A DNA stretch of 64,000 nt, from positions 11,470,302 to 11,534,301 of the forward strand of contig CM023539.1 in NCBI GenBank assembly GCA_013350335.1, read 5' to 3'. Origin of the DNA: Chimonanthus salicifolius (Eukaryota; Streptophyta; Magnoliopsida; Laurales; Calycanthaceae). A program made the position numbers and the translations under genes. Below the pieces are notes generated by a model. That model had not been told where the DNA came from and ran no database searches. It saw only the letters and a list, made by a program, of their open reading frames with translations. Below, piece by piece: positions 12,465-23,683 of the stretch (positions within the stretch are counted from its first letter, which is position 1; every line of letters begins with the position of its first letter).

Positions 12465-12610
12465 GACCAATTCTCATATTGTCTTCTGGATAAGACCAGA
12501 TTGACGAATTGAGTTAGGTCTAGATGTAAAAGGGCTCAGGCCACTTCTCATATTGTCTTCTGGATATGACCAGATTGAGGTATTGAGTTAGGTCTAGAAG
12601 TCACTCAGTG
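12465..12610. repeat. Direct repeat, two copies of about 80 bp
   Basis: CTCATATTGTCTTCTGGATA, then GACCAGATTGA and GAGTTAGGTCTAGA, occur twice (about 12472 and 12546). A related shorter duplication around CACTCAGTGCC-GACA follows at 12603-12680. It lies inside the long LTR-like copy in the zone where sister copies carry 63-, 94- or 123-bp tandem arrays. Confidence 0.75.
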
Positions 12611-12829
12611 CCTGACAGATATAGCGTCGGTCTGGAAGTGAAGTCACTCAGTGCCCGACAAATAGTGTCGGCCTGGAAATGAATACAATAAGTAATACAC
12701 TATAGTAATAAGAGAGAAAATGGGTTAGTATAATTTTATTTATCAAAAGGGTATAAACATAACATGAAACCTAGGATCTAACACATGCATCTTAAATTAA
12801 ACCAAGATTTATCATTCAAAAACTGGGTT

Positions 12830-13190
12830 CCTCGGAACATGCCTCGAAACTAGGTACTGTGGCTTCGGAACTTCCGAGCCACTGTCTAAACTAGTTCACA
12901 GAACCTCGGAACGTGGTTTTGGTCTTCGGAAGGGTCAAGTCTCAGACTGTCCGAAGGTGCTTCCGAACTGAAAAACAGAAAACAGGGTCTCGGTGTGTCT
13001 CGAAACATGCCGAGGGTAGTTCGGAACTTCCGAAGGGGTTCGGTCCTTCCGAACAGGCTTGAAACGTCTCGACAGCAGAGGCGGGGAACGGTTATCCTCT
13101 GGACACTTATGAATTCCGAACTCAAGTTCGGAACGTCCGAAGATGTCAGCTTTGGAACGTCCGAAGTACAACTCTCGGACCTTCTGAAAG
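12830..13190. repeat. Array of TTCGGAACNTCCGAA palindromes
   Basis: At least ten full or half copies are visible, including 12863-12878, 13020-13036, 13036-13053, 13128-13143 and 13152-13167. They are spaced irregularly with some spacing near 71 bp. Related half sites with Ctcggaac and Ctcgaaac occur between them. The overlapping open frames on both strands are by-products of the palindromes. Confidence 0.75.
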
Positions 13191-14599
13191 TCGTCTTCCT
13201 CCTCTGTCTGCAACAACAGACAGTGACGCCGAGCGGTAGAGTGAAATACTAATCTAGAAACAGTGGGTTTTTTGGATTCGATTTTCACATCCAACCGGTC
13301 AAATGGACTCCTCAGTGAGTCCTCTTACTATAGGGAATAGTTTGAAGCTGTAACACTGATTAAGCCGACGGATTTAAACACCAAAACCAAGTTGATACAA
13401 GAAAATCCATATTTCTCCTTAAACTTGAAATCGGTTTTACATAGTCAAAACTTAGCCAAATTTGTTCTTTCTTGATTCTAAACCAATTAAAATTTGAAAA
13501 TAAACACAGTGGTTATTTTTACTTCAGTTTCTAGGTTGAAAATCCAAGCTTTTGAAAATCTTCCCTTCAATCTTACGGTCAACCGAAATTTGAAAAACAG
13601 AGGCAGAGGGAGAGGGTGATCGATCTGGTTCTGAGATAGTTTCACTAGAGAGGGAGGTAAAACCAGCTAGGGAGGGCTGAGTTATATACAGGTAGCTGGG
13701 CAATGGGTGGTGGCCACGACAGGTACTGCATGCAGTGGTTGGCCATCGCCCGGCACAGTAATGGTCAGATTTTACTGTAGTTTGCAGATAAGTCCTCCCT
13801 GTTATTTTTGATTTTTGCAAATAGGTCCAGTTTTGATAAAAATCGATTTTTAACTAAAATATGGTTTAAAAAGCTTAAATAATTTAATCCAACTTGACAA
13901 ATAAGTTGGGTTTTAAAAACTCTAACCACCATAAAAATTTGGAGACTTAATTTTCACTAAAAACCATAGATCTAAACAAAATTCATAATTTGACACTATT
14001 TACTTAATTAACTTGTGTTAAATAAAATGAATTAATTCCTCATTTTCGGGGTTCGAAGAAATAAACTAAACCGTACTAAAATGGTCTAAAATAAAATGCT
14101 TGTCTCATAATTTTCTCATTTCCGAAATCTTTTAAAAATATTTATTTCCCCTTCTCGGGGTCCTTTCCGGCGGTCTTAAATATATTTTTTTGAAAAAAAT
14201 TGAAAATCTCATTCAGAAATCAAAATCTTTGATTAAGAAACTCATACCAATCAAAACAATCAGGCAATGGTATAAATAATAAAAATAATATCGAAGAATG
14301 GTAAATTACCATTTTGCCCTTCCAACTAGACGAGCTGGATCATTGAGCGTTCGAGCTCTAATTGGGCCGAACCTGGGTTTTTATCAAAGCCTTAACCCTA
14401 ATCTTTGAGATTAATCGGCTAAGATATGATTTATTACTCGGATTACGCCTAATTCGGGTCAGAGTATTAAAATAGGAGTTATATCTATGTATTTACATTC
14501 TCAATAAATACTCCTTTGAAATCACATTGTTCTAACAAAATATCAAAATAAATAACTAAGTTCTTCAAGCATCTCCTTCTCCACTTTGTTTAAGCTTGG

Positions 14600-15064
14600 C
14601 TGCCATAGGAAAGTACTGTAGACCCCGAATCATTTCGAATGTTCCATCAAAATTAAGCTTAAGAAGCCTAGAAGCAGGAAGAGTCCAGAGGACTTGTTGA
14701 TTTGACTCCAAATTATGCACAAATTCTTGTATGAGTTAAATGTATGTTAAATGAAAAAGAATGGGTGAATCGGTTCACTGTGAATTATCTATTTTTTATC
14801 ATAAACATATCTATACAAATTACTTTTCTTACACTTATTTTTATTTTATGAAATTAGATATTTATCAAATTTAAATTTATTTTGAGATATATTGACGGTT
14901 AGGTTACACTCAAACCTTATAGGTAATTTAAATAGTTTGTCTTCAAAACATATTAAAAATAATTCTTTAAACTGAGTTTTCTGACACTTCCAATTAAAGT
15001 ACAATAATTAATCATGTTAGTCGTGTGTGTGAGTGTGGATCCCACCTTTTTCTATTTTCACCCA
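14600..15064. other. Unassigned AT-rich DNA left of the MULE
   Basis: No gene, tandem repeat or terminal repeat was recognised. The segment ends at the TTTAAAAT flank (15065-15072) of the Mutator-like element. Confidence 0.4.
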
Positions 15065-15808
15065 TTTAAAATGGGTGACCATCGTACAATATGAATACTC
15101 TTTTAGAAGACATGGGTTTTAGTGAACTTCCCATTTAACCCCCATCTGTCCGTACGGAAAATTTAAAAAAATCGAACTCTCAAAATTCGGCCCACTTACG
15201 GGATCACTTTTCCGTCCCTCGGTGCACTGATTTGGACTGAGACCATTTTCTATGTGCATGTACAGTTATTCAGTGCACTTATCGGATCACTTAATAGACA
15301 CTCGGTGCACTGATTTGGACTGAGACCATTTTTTGTGTGCAGAGCAATTAAACGACGCACTTACCAAATCACTTTACACACACTTGGTGCACCGATTTGG
15401 ATTGAGACCAGATTGAAATTTAATACCAACCCCCAACCACCGCTTTTTAATAAAAACGGTAAGTGGTTCATTTCCCTCTCTTTACCACCGTATTCATACC
15501 TCCACCAACCTTTTCTCTCTTTCATTAAACTTCCTCTTTTGCCTTCCTCCATCCTCCATTCTCTCTTTCATCCAACCTCTTCTCCCTTTCTTCCAACCTT
15601 CATTCTCCAATCATCATTCTCTCGCTGCTGCTTGGGCTCTCCACTCTTGAATTGCAGCATTCTCTTCTCCACCCTAAGATAACTTCTTCAAACCAATGTT
15701 TTTTCATATTAGAAGTAATACTCACACCTCTACATAAAAATATAGTTTGTCAATGAAACAATATATCTCTTATCAATGATCTCCCTTTATTTTTTAGATA
15801 TCACCACT

Positions 15809-17250
15809 ATGGATTCTACTGAGGGATGTCTATCGACTTTTTATGGATTGTCAAGTGGCATGGATTTAGTTGTAAATGATGACATACATGTGAATGATCT
15901 TTATAATGAAAATGAATTTGTTGAGATCGATTTGTCAAGTCGATAGGATTTGGTAAATTATGTTAAGAAAGTTGGTATTGCACAAGGATTTGCAACTACC
16001 ATTAAGAGGTCAAGCAGTAAGGACAAGAGAATATTTCTTGGTTGTGATAGAGGAGGTACATATCGTAACACGCTTAATTTGAAAGATGAAGAATGGAAAA
16101 AGAACGCATCCTCTCGCATTGTCAATTGTCCGTTTGGAGTGAAAGGGAAACAAATGGAGAATGGGTCATGGAAGTTGAACATACAAAATTTGGAGCACAA
16201 TCATGAACTATTGAATGTGTTATTAGGTCATCCAAGTACATAGTGTCTTACAGATGATGAGAAAAAGAAAATTAGAGAAATGAGAATAGCAATATACAAC
16301 CTCATCAAATGTTATCGATGCTTAGAAAAGGAAATTCGAACATTGGAGTAACATTGACTGACTTGTACTTTTTTTGCATACGATTCGGAAAGGGCAACTA
16401 TGTGGCCGTACTTCAATTCAAGCTTTGATAGAAGATCTACAAAAAGAGGCATTCCATTACTGGCTTGACCATAACAACGAAGGCCATTTGTCACATCTTT
16501 TCTTTACACATCCATTGTCAGTTGCACTTACTAAGAGATATAATAATATTTTTCTGATGGGCTGCATATACAAAACCAGCAGATATGATATGCCATTGGT
16601 CAACATCGTTGGTGTGACAAGTTTTAATACTAATTTTTTCCCATACTTTGTTTTTATAAGAAATGAGAAATTAAAAGATAATGTATGGGCGTCACAAATG
16701 TTCAGAAAAAATTTAGAAGTTGATCCTTACTGTCCAGTTATTGTGATTGATAGAGATTTGGCATTAAAGAATTCGATTGAGATGGTCTTCCCTAATGATG
16801 TTAATATTTTATGTTTTTTGCACATCAACAAGAATGTTCTTGCTCGTACTAAACATCTCTTTGAAAAGAACGTAGTATGGAATACATTTATTTGTGAGTG
16901 GAACTCATTAGTAGTGTCTCCATCCGAAAGAGCATTTTATGGAGCGTTTGAGATGTTCAAAGAAAAATTTCGAGATTTGGATCAGGCATTAAAATATTTA
17001 GAAAGCACTTGGATCCCTTACAAAGAAGAATTTGTCAATGCATGGGTAGGCAAATGTTTACATTTTCAAAATCGAGTCACTTCGAGGGTATGAGGTGCTC
17101 ATGCTGTGTTAACGAAATATATAGATACATCGACTAGTGAGCTTGATGTTGTTCGAATAAAGATATTTAATGCCATTGAAAATCAGTTTAAAGAGTTCAA
17201 GGCTCAACTTGAGATTGAAAGAATAAATACTCCTCACACTTGTTGTTGAT
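15809..17250 (+). pseudogene. MULE transposase pseudogene (FAR1-type zinc domain plus MULE core)
   Basis: The frame from ATG 15809 continues through one TAG (15944-15946) into a FAR1-type DNA-binding domain at about 15950-16243, with the chelating pattern GCDRGG, NCPFGV and EHNHEL. After a stop at 16241 the homology resumes in other frames (MLSMLRKGNSNIGVTLTDLY near 16310-16370). The MULE core follows in the 16374-17093 frame: KRYNNIFLMGCIYKTSRYD, VIVIDRDLALKNS, CFLHINKNV. Members usually have Asp where this copy has Gly before CIYKT, so the first catalytic acid seems lost; the VIVIDRD Asp is kept. Beyond the TGA at 17091 a tail like the family (AHAVLTKY, AIENQFKEFKAQ) continues to about 17245. 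At least one stop and two frameshifts make it inactive. Confidence 0.87.
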
Positions 17251-18760
17251 ATGCAAATTTTACATTTATAAATCTCGCAAGCGCATGAACCATTTCATAA
17301 TATAGCGATTGAGTACGAGGTCGAACCCAAAGGAAATCCACAAAATATATACTTAAATTAAATTGGTACATTTTAAAATATGTAATCGTAAGAAATCTAA
17401 TTCATGGAATTATAATTTTAGTTTAGATCTTAGAAAACCAAAGTTAACACCATTATTATCTAACTTATAAATTTAACAAGTCGAGAATCAAATCCTTCTT
17501 CTTTTTTATTAAATTGGTGAAACATGAATAATAACAGTCTCATCGTAATTTAAAATTTTGTTTTAAATTCAAAATATCATAACTCCAACCCTAGTCAAAG
17601 AATTTTGAGAGAGAGAGAGTTTGAAAACAAGGAATTAGAGAACTAAAAATTAAATATACACGATTCACAATAAAAACATATATTGAACAATTTTTATACA
17701 ACAAACATACAAAGTAACTAACGTAACTAAAGGCAGTAAATAAATTGACAAATAATGTAAGTGACAGAATAAATAAATGCATAATTTAAAGGTGGTTATG
17801 GAATTTTTCTTTCATCGCTCAAAATAAATAAATAAATAGGAGATCTAGATCTGAAATTCACTCTTAGAATTAAAATATCAATTTACACCATTAAATTAAA
17901 ATTCATAAACTTTAATCTAATTAAAGTCTAGTTTTTAGATTTAAGACTTATAACCTAAGTCCTTTAATGCAAAATTAAAATTAAAAGAGAGCATAAAAAG
18001 AAGTCTAAATAATCGGACTTTTCAGGATTCGAAAAGCACATCTCTTATTTATTTCATGGAAGAATCCAAGTACAAGCATTCATAAAATTGAGAACAAGAA
18101 AACAAAATGGAGACGTAAATTTACAACTCTCACTTGTAAAATCATGTGGGACTTTCTGTCTTCTTGTCTCTTGATCTTTTCTTCTCAGCCTTTGGTCCTT
18201 TGAGCTCCAGGTCAAATTTGAATTTTACTGTTGGCTTAGTGCTCTATTTATAGGCTCAGGGTTGGAATGGATGGTTAGAATTTAATCATGGTTTGAGTGA
18301 TTGGTGAATGGCATGGATTGGATCTCATGGAGTTTGGGTGATGGAGATTAAAAGTTAAAAAGACTAGGTTGCAAAGAGGCTCACACGAATTTGGGTGTGT
18401 AGGGTGGCTTGGAGTGGAGTGGAAGAAAGGAGAGAGAGAATGTAGGAGTTGCTTGGCTTGGGCGAATTTACCGTGTGTTTTAGGGTTTATGAGATGCAAT
18501 GAAATTAATGGATGGGATTAAAAGATGAAATGAATGAATGGATGGATGATAGGAAGATGACATGGAGGGTTGACCTTGTGACATGTGCATGAGGTAGTGG
18601 AGAGATTGTGCAAATCGTGTGGAGGCTTTGTAAATTGGGGATGGGGTGTAGGTGATGTGGCATGGCTTGGGGTGCAAGTTATTCTAGATCTAGGGTTTTT
18701 ATAAGTGAATGGCTTAGATTGTTTTGGATTCAGATCTAATGGCTTAGATAAGTGAGCCGA
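17250..18760. other. Non-coding middle of the MULE
   Basis: No convincing coding sequence. A block starting at 17245 (GCAAATTTTACATTT, CGCAAGCGCATGAACC, then GAGGTCGAACCCAAAGG) resembles a repeat type common in plant genomes, and GCTCTATTTATAGGCTC at 18240-18256 resembles a TATA region on either strand. It may be an inserted LTR fragment, but no matching end or target duplication was found. 18270-18680 is G/T-rich and the open frames opposite it look fortuitous. Confidence 0.35.
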
Positions 18761-19165
18761 TTCACAGTTCCTGCACACTGTAATGGTCTCAGATCAAATC
18801 GGTGCACTAAGCTACTGGAAAGTGAACCGGTAAGTGAGCCGATTCAAAGTTCTTACACACTATAACTGTCTCAGTTCAAATCAGTGCACCGAGCGACTGG
18901 AAAGTGAACTGGTAAGTAAGCTGATTCAAAGTTATTGGACACTATATTGATCTCAATTCAAATTGGTGCATCGAGCAACTGGAAAATGAACTGGTAAGTG
19001 GGCCGATTCAAAGTTCCTGCACACTATAATGGTCTCAGTCCAAATTGGTGAACCGAACGACTAGAAATTGAACTGGTAAATAAGCCAATTCAAAGTTCCT
19101 GAACATAATATGAAATCAGTCCAAATCGGTGCACCGATGGATTGAAAGTGATCCGGTCAGTGGAC
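18760..19165 (+). repeat. Tandem array, about 82 bp x 4-5, related to the MULE subterminal repeat
   Basis: Units contain GGTCTCAGTCCAAAT-GGTGCACCGA, CTGGAAAGTGAACTGGTAAGTG and CCGATTCAAAGTTCCTGCACACTATAA in short order, starting near 18784, 18866, 18948 and 19030. The same words in the same orientation form the right TIR array (21550-21780). The array sits immediately upstream of the second MULE gene, as if a TIR-derived array served as its promoter region or marked an older element end. Confidence 0.8.
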
Positions 19166-19207
19166 CGAGAGACTATAAAATTTTTGGTGCACTAAAAATC
19201 GGCACCC

Positions 19208-19270
19208 TTTCACTTCCACTTTCACTTTCCTTTTCACTTTCCCTTTCACTTTCACTTTCACTTTCTTTTT
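19208..19270 (+). repeat. CTTTCA-rich microsatellite
   Basis: Imperfect repeats of CACTTTCACTTTC occur just upstream of the putative transposon-protein pseudogene. They could have been part of its pyrimidine-rich 5' leader. Confidence 0.7.
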
Positions 19271-19379
19271 CCGATTCCCTCTTTTCTCTGGCGCACGCAC
19301 CAGATCACTTTCTCTCTATTCTCCTTCAAATCTTGTCCATCTCTCCGGTGAATCGAGTCCATTCCTTATCATCTACTTA

Positions 19380-20990
19380 ATGACAACGAAGAATGTTCGT
19401 GAAGGGGAAGATGAAAGTGACCTCCACGGTGAAAGGGGGAAGATGAAAGTGAGCCCGAGCCTGAACAGGTTGATCCCAAACAGACCAAATTTCTCAACAG
19501 CACACATCTATTCGTGTCCGACGAAGCCTTCGATCTCTACAAAGGTGGATTTTTCAGAGGAAGGTTTTTCTCGATAAAGTAATCATACTTAGCGTTTTTT
19601 ACCCCTTCCCTTTCCGTTTCAAAAGGTATTTCAAAGATCTTGGGTGGGTGAACTTCCTCGAAATGAAAAACCCTTTCTATCCCACTCTTGTAAAAGGATT
19701 TTATGCCAATATCACCAAAGCTACCGGTGACACTCTATTATCCTATGTCTGTGGCATCAAAATTTCTTTTACTATTGATACATTAGAAGACATATTAAGA
19801 TACCCAAAGGAGGAGTAAGAAAGTATGAAACCAATACTTGGGTTGAACTAGAAGGCTACCAAGAAGCTGACATGTTAAACGAAATTTGTAATAGGACTGA
19901 CATTACCTCTCACTTCAATGCCTACGCCAATCAAATCACTTTAGAATGACATCTTGTTCACTGGATTATCCTCTATAACATTCTTCCCAGAGCAGACACG
20001 TTGACGAAATTAATTACTTAGATATATTTGTCATGTGGTGTCTCTTTAAGAAAAGACATGTGAGCCTTGGGTATCTTGTCTTGAAGCACATCCAACAAGT
20101 CTACCAAAAACCAAAACCCATTGTTCCATATGGTTGTCTTCTCACCTCGATTTTTAAAAAAAATCAAATTTCTTCTCCCCATTGAGGATAAAGTTGACAT
20201 GAAAATTTCTGACCACATCAATGAAACAACCATAAAATACTTTGGCTATGAACTTAAGGACGGTGCTTGGGTTTGAAAACAAAATGACAAATTGAAAAGA
20301 TAGTTGGAAATGGTTGAACCCGAATAGGTTGAACCCGAACATGTAGAACCCTCTTCACCTACTAGTGCCGGTCCTTTGACACATGGTGCCTCTACACCTT
20401 CTCGTTATTCACCTTCCACTGCCCCCAAAGAAACTGAACCACCATATTTCTCGGCATTTAAAGCTGAATTCAGACAATTCCAATACTATGTCATCACTCG
20501 TTTGAACAACATGGAAGCTTGCCAAAGTCATTCTCATGACTTGATCGTCAAGTACATCAAATATTCGGAGCTCCAAAATAAAAGCTTAGCTACTATAGCA
20601 AGTAGGATCGGTCTTCATGGAAAACCTCCTCCTGCACTGAAGACTGCTACTACCTCAACACCTCCTTATACACCTGTTGCTCCAGCCTCCTTGGCACCTC
20701 CAGCTGTTCCAAGATCATCTACACATCATGCCACACCTGTTGCTCCAGCCTCCTCTGTACCTCTAGTTGCTCTAGGATCATCTACACATCCTGCCACACC
20801 TGCTGCTCCACCATGATCATCTGCACCTCCTGCCACACCTGCTGCTCCACCAGGATCATTTGCACCTCTTGCTACACTTGTTGTTCCAGCCTCCTCTGCA
20901 CCTCCAGCTACAATACCAGCTGCTCCAGCCTGCTCTGGAACTCCTACCACACCTACTGCTCCCGTCAAAACAAGATACCAAAGGCATCTC
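19380..20990 (+). pseudogene. Putative plant transposon protein (PF20167-like), broken, with Pro/Ala-rich tail
   Basis: This resembles the plant-specific 'putative plant transposon protein' domain (Transposase_32), often carried by MULEs and other plant elements; its function is not known. The readable core is FVSDEAFDLYKGGFFRGRFF (about 19515-19574), then WVNFLEMKNPFYPTLVKGFY and YVCGIKISFTIDTLEDIL further on, and DILFTGLSSITFFP-like to ISDHINETTIKYFGYELKDG near 20245. At least two frameshifts and several stops split it. A C-terminal open frame (20376-20816) has a coiled region (FKAEFRQFQYYVITRLNNME) and then a degenerate tandem repeat rich in Pro, Ala, Ser and Thr, continuing in shifted frames to about 20980. 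It belongs to the MULE by position. Confidence 0.65.
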
Positions 20991-21897
20991 TGATGTCCCT
21001 GCTCCCCTCTAGTTCAGTTTTTTTGAGAACCACACCTTGGTAACTTTTTTATTTTTGTTTTGAAATCTGCCAAGCATTTTGGATGTATACACACTCTTTT
21101 TATTGAATGTAATGAATCACTTTTAAGCTATATATGGTGAATGGTTTACATGCATTGACTTGATATTTATGTGGGCAGGCATTGAATTATATCTCTATTT
21201 TTTTTTTCTGTGTCAATAAAGTTTGGATGAGATGGTTGATTATTTTTTTTAACAGTATCAATGAAGTTTGGAGGAGATGATGAAGTTTAGAGTAGATGGT
21301 TGTTTGAATGTACTTTTGGATGTGCATAGGATATCTAGTCTCAAATATTGTGCCCAAATTTAACATTTGTTGGTCTTGATACAAGAAGAAATCTTTAAAT
21401 TTGGAATAGCAGGAGCAGTTAATCCCTATTGTTTCTTCCATATTCTGGAATAAGTGCCAAACTTCTTGTAACTTGTTTGAAAAAACATTTCTATTCATTC
21501 TTAGGATATCACTTGTAGATTTTAATTTAGCACTTCTAGGTGTTAAATTTTAGGTCTCAGTCCAAATCGGTGCACCGAGTATGTGTAAAGTGATCCGATA
21601 AGTGCGCCGTTTAACTGCTTTGGATACAAAAAATGGTGTCATTCCAAATCGGTGCACCGAGTGTCTATTAAGTGATCCGGTAAGTGCGTCGAATAACTGC
21701 TCCTGTACAGAGAAAATGGTCTCAGTCCAAATCAGTGGAACGAGAGACTGGAAAGTGATTCAGTAAGTGGACCGAATTCTGAATGTTCGATTTTTTTAAT
21801 TTTTTCGTACGAACGAATGGAGGTAAAATGAGATGTTCAATAAAATTCGTGTCTCCTAAAAAAATATTCCCATATTAAGATGGCCACCCTTTAAAAC

Positions 21898-22508
21898 TCG
21901 CATCTATATTTGCTAAACCTAGCCTTTGGCCGTTCCAACATGACGTTAAACCCTTTCATTATATCAGTCCATGTCCCATCATCTCTCGTCTCTCTGTCAG
22001 CCTTTCATCTTTCGACCATCCATATCATTTAATGCAACTCCTTTTTTCTTTCTAATTCCGACCATTCACCACTACCCATGTTCCCATCTTCGTTGATACC
22101 ATCTTTGAAACTAGTTGCCAACTTTTGACCGCCTTTACTTTTACCCATCAACCCAAAGTCCTTTGACTGCTTCTCTCACCCCAATCCTACATTCGACAGA
22201 AGCTACCTTTTTTCATTTTTATAAAACTCCTCCTACTTGTGGGCCCCTGACGAACCCATTTATCCATTTAAATCAGTCAATCCATCTCCATCCCATATCC
22301 TTGGGTCCTACATAACCAACCCATTGAACAATTTACTCAGTCTTACTCCTAAGTATCATTTAATCCCATCACCTATCCATTTAACTGACTTAATGAGCTC
22401 TAAAATTCCCACCCAATTCCTTTATTTTCCCTTTGCCCGAGTCACCTAGTTATTTCCAAACCCCGAACCGATCCAATCGTTGCGTCTTGAACTCTATGAT
22501 ACCCCGAT
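21898..22508. other. Unassigned DNA right of the MULE
   Basis: C/T-rich on the plus strand, with short fortuitous frames. No gene, repeat or promoter was identified. Confidence 0.4.
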
Positions 22509-22963
22509 ATGATGATTTGTATATCACAAGATCTAAATTCAACCAATTTAAATCTACAGATACCCATTGCCCATCTCCTCCTTGGATCTAATTACCCGTT
22601 GCATCAAGTGGACTTGATCGCATCCAACAATAATGATGAGTATGCCACCAAGGCAGATTTCCAAGAATTGATATCGGAAGTCAAAGAATGTAGACAGGAG
22701 GTCAAAGAATTTAAACAGAAGTTGAGAGATATGTTTGCCAAGATCCTTGAGCCTCGACACGATATAGAGACATAATGACTATGAAAGGTACAACTGAGTG
22801 TTCACATCCGACCAACTCACCTCGTAACGCTCACACACAACCAGCTCCACAGCCAACACCACCTCCACCACCACCAGTACCATTGTCATTGCCATTTGAT
22901 TACCCTACCTTCTCCCATACCCAAACTCTATACGGATATCGAGGATCTCTTTATGTAGAATAA
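22509..22963 (+). pseudogene. Unrecognised broken ORF pair, coiled-coil then proline-rich
   Basis: Two adjacent open frames (22509-22775 and 22775-22963) could be one gene split by a frameshift. The first ends in a charged heptad-like stretch (FQELISEVKECRQEVKEFKQ), the second has an uninterrupted run of eight prolines. This order, coiled-coil then Pro-rich tail, mirrors the end of the plant transposon-protein pseudogene at 20376-20980, so it may be a relic of a similar gene. No domain could be named. It ends at the Copia-like LTR fragment beginning near 22950. Confidence 0.3.
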
Positions 22964-23071
22964 CACACACAGATGATTTGGAGGATTCTTGTTTAGTCTT
23001 GGGACATGAGGGGGGATTTTTCTTTTATCTTATGTAGTGCAGGTACAGGAGGGAAGTAGTCAACAGGGTTC

Positions 23072-23110
23072 CTCCCTCTGCCAGTGATTTGTCTCCTCTG
23101 GCAGAGGGAG
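23072..23110 (-). promoter_or_regulatory. 13-bp hairpin in the leader of the Copia-like element
   Basis: CTCCCTCTGCCAG (23072-23084) pairs perfectly with CTGGCAGAGGGAG (23098-23110) around a 13-nt loop. It lies 70 nt downstream of the primer-binding site in the direction of transcription. A nearly identical stem lies 46 nt downstream of the primer-binding site of another Copia-like element at 42418-42453. Confidence 0.7.
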
Positions 23111-23192
23111 TGAGGGAGGATTACTAAAGGTTTTCTTTAGAAAAACGATAGGTGAAAAAGAAAAAATTAGATTGAAGTTTGGCTCTGTACCA

Positions 23193-23357
23193 TGTAGAAT
23201 AACATACATAGAGGATTTGGTGTATCTTCCTTAATGAAGGAGAGAGCCTGTAATCTTATTTATAGAGATAATAAAATATATATGAGGAAAGTAAATAAAG
23301 GAGAAAATCCCTAAATAGGGAAATACAATATTAAACAAATCCTAAATATATTTAACA
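23193..23357 (-). mobile_element. Copia-like LTR with primer-binding site, minus strand
   Basis: Read on the minus strand the segment begins TGTTAAATATATTTAGG and ends ATTCTACA. It is followed at once by TGGTACAGAGCC (23192-23181), a one-base-deleted version of the plant initiator-Met primer-binding site TGGTATCAGAGCC. TCTATAAATAAG near 23270 is a good TATA region. A second copy of the LTR end (GTAGAATAACA-ACA-AGA-GATTTGG on the plus strand) occurs at about 22952-22983, so the element is short and rearranged. The left LTR boundary is inferred. Confidence 0.5.
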
Positions 23358-23399
23358 TCTAAATATATCTTAATACTTTATAATTATTCATATATTATC

Positions 23400-23683
23400 T
23401 TGCCCACCAGACCCTCAAGACCGTGTGATCACTCTAGTGCAATTTGAAGACCCCTTCGTGATTGAATTGGTTCGACCTTGTTTGAGCTCATGGTTGGTCA
23501 TTGCTTTGGTCGTCCTGCAGACAGTTAGCTCTCGTTTGTGGTTTCACAGTTGTGCACTTACCATCTTCATCGTTTGACTCTCTGTCTGGTACCTCGAGAC
23601 AGTTTCCATTGCTATGGCGACGATGTAATTATTTTGCTTAATTTCAACTCAAGGACGAGTTCTTTTTCAAGACCGGGGGACTG
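23400..23683 (+). pseudogene. 3' end of a Ty3/Gypsy polyprotein (probable chromodomain-end relic)
   Basis: The last readable frame before the LTR ends FQLKDEFFFKTGGL, like the acidic 'F-LEDK' ending of Gypsy integrase tails. A purine-rich GACCGGGGGA tract (23672-23681) directly precedes an LTR-like start. The upstream part (TGGTCATTGC, GTCGTCCTGC) is too decayed to name domains. The call rests mainly on position plus the polypurine tract. Confidence 0.35.

Larger units (their letters stand above)
10970..14600 (-). mobile_element. Long LTR-like retroelement segment (long-LTR family, damaged ends)
   Basis: The left end is homologous to the left end of the 59161-62547 element: both run GCCCTTTT, then AAAATC-GAGTATAT and a T-run, then ACGACACGAGTCGAGTCC versus ACGACGCGAATTAAGTCC, followed by TTGCGGAAATATT and a later CCTAAGCTT. 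The interior holds a roughly 80-bp duplicated unit (12465-12610), an array of TTCGGAAC-TCCGAA palindromes (12830-13190) and no coding potential. By comparison with the 27557-31970 copy the LTR reads on the minus strand. The right boundary is unclear because the expected GTTACA end was not found, so about 14600 is approximate. Confidence 0.5.
15073..21889 (+). mobile_element. Mutator-like element (MULE) with long TIRs and subterminal repeats
   Basis: The left end GGGTGACCATC and the complement of the right end GGGTGGCCATC begin inverted repeats that stay alignable for over 300 bp (CGTACGGAAAATTTAAAAAAATCGAAC versus CGTACGAAAAAATTAAAAAAATCGAAC in short pieces, then CGGYCCACTTAC). The inner part of each TIR is a tandem series of about 90-bp units around TCGGTGCAC-GATTTGGACTGAGACC (15200-15415; complement 21550-21780). 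The flanks TTTAAAAT (15065-15072) and TTTAAAAC (21890-21897) form a near-perfect 8-bp duplication. Two broken genes lie inside. Size (6.8 kb), TIR type, duplication length and transposase together support MULE. Confidence 0.82.

Noticed and set aside
12886..13294. Three overlapping ORFs of 79-119 codons
   Set aside because: Open because of the TTCGGAAC/TCCGAA palindrome array; no domain and no splice or promoter context.
14390..14400. Telomere-like CCCTAA
   Set aside because: A single AACCCTAA occurrence, not a repeat.
17591..18778. Minus-strand frames of 60-90 codons in the MULE middle
   Set aside because: Low-complexity His/Pro/Ser-rich or AT-rich frames without domain; not supported.
20726..20968. 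Gly/Ala-rich minus-strand frame
   Set aside because: It is the antisense of the Pro/Ala-rich tail of the plant transposon-protein pseudogene.
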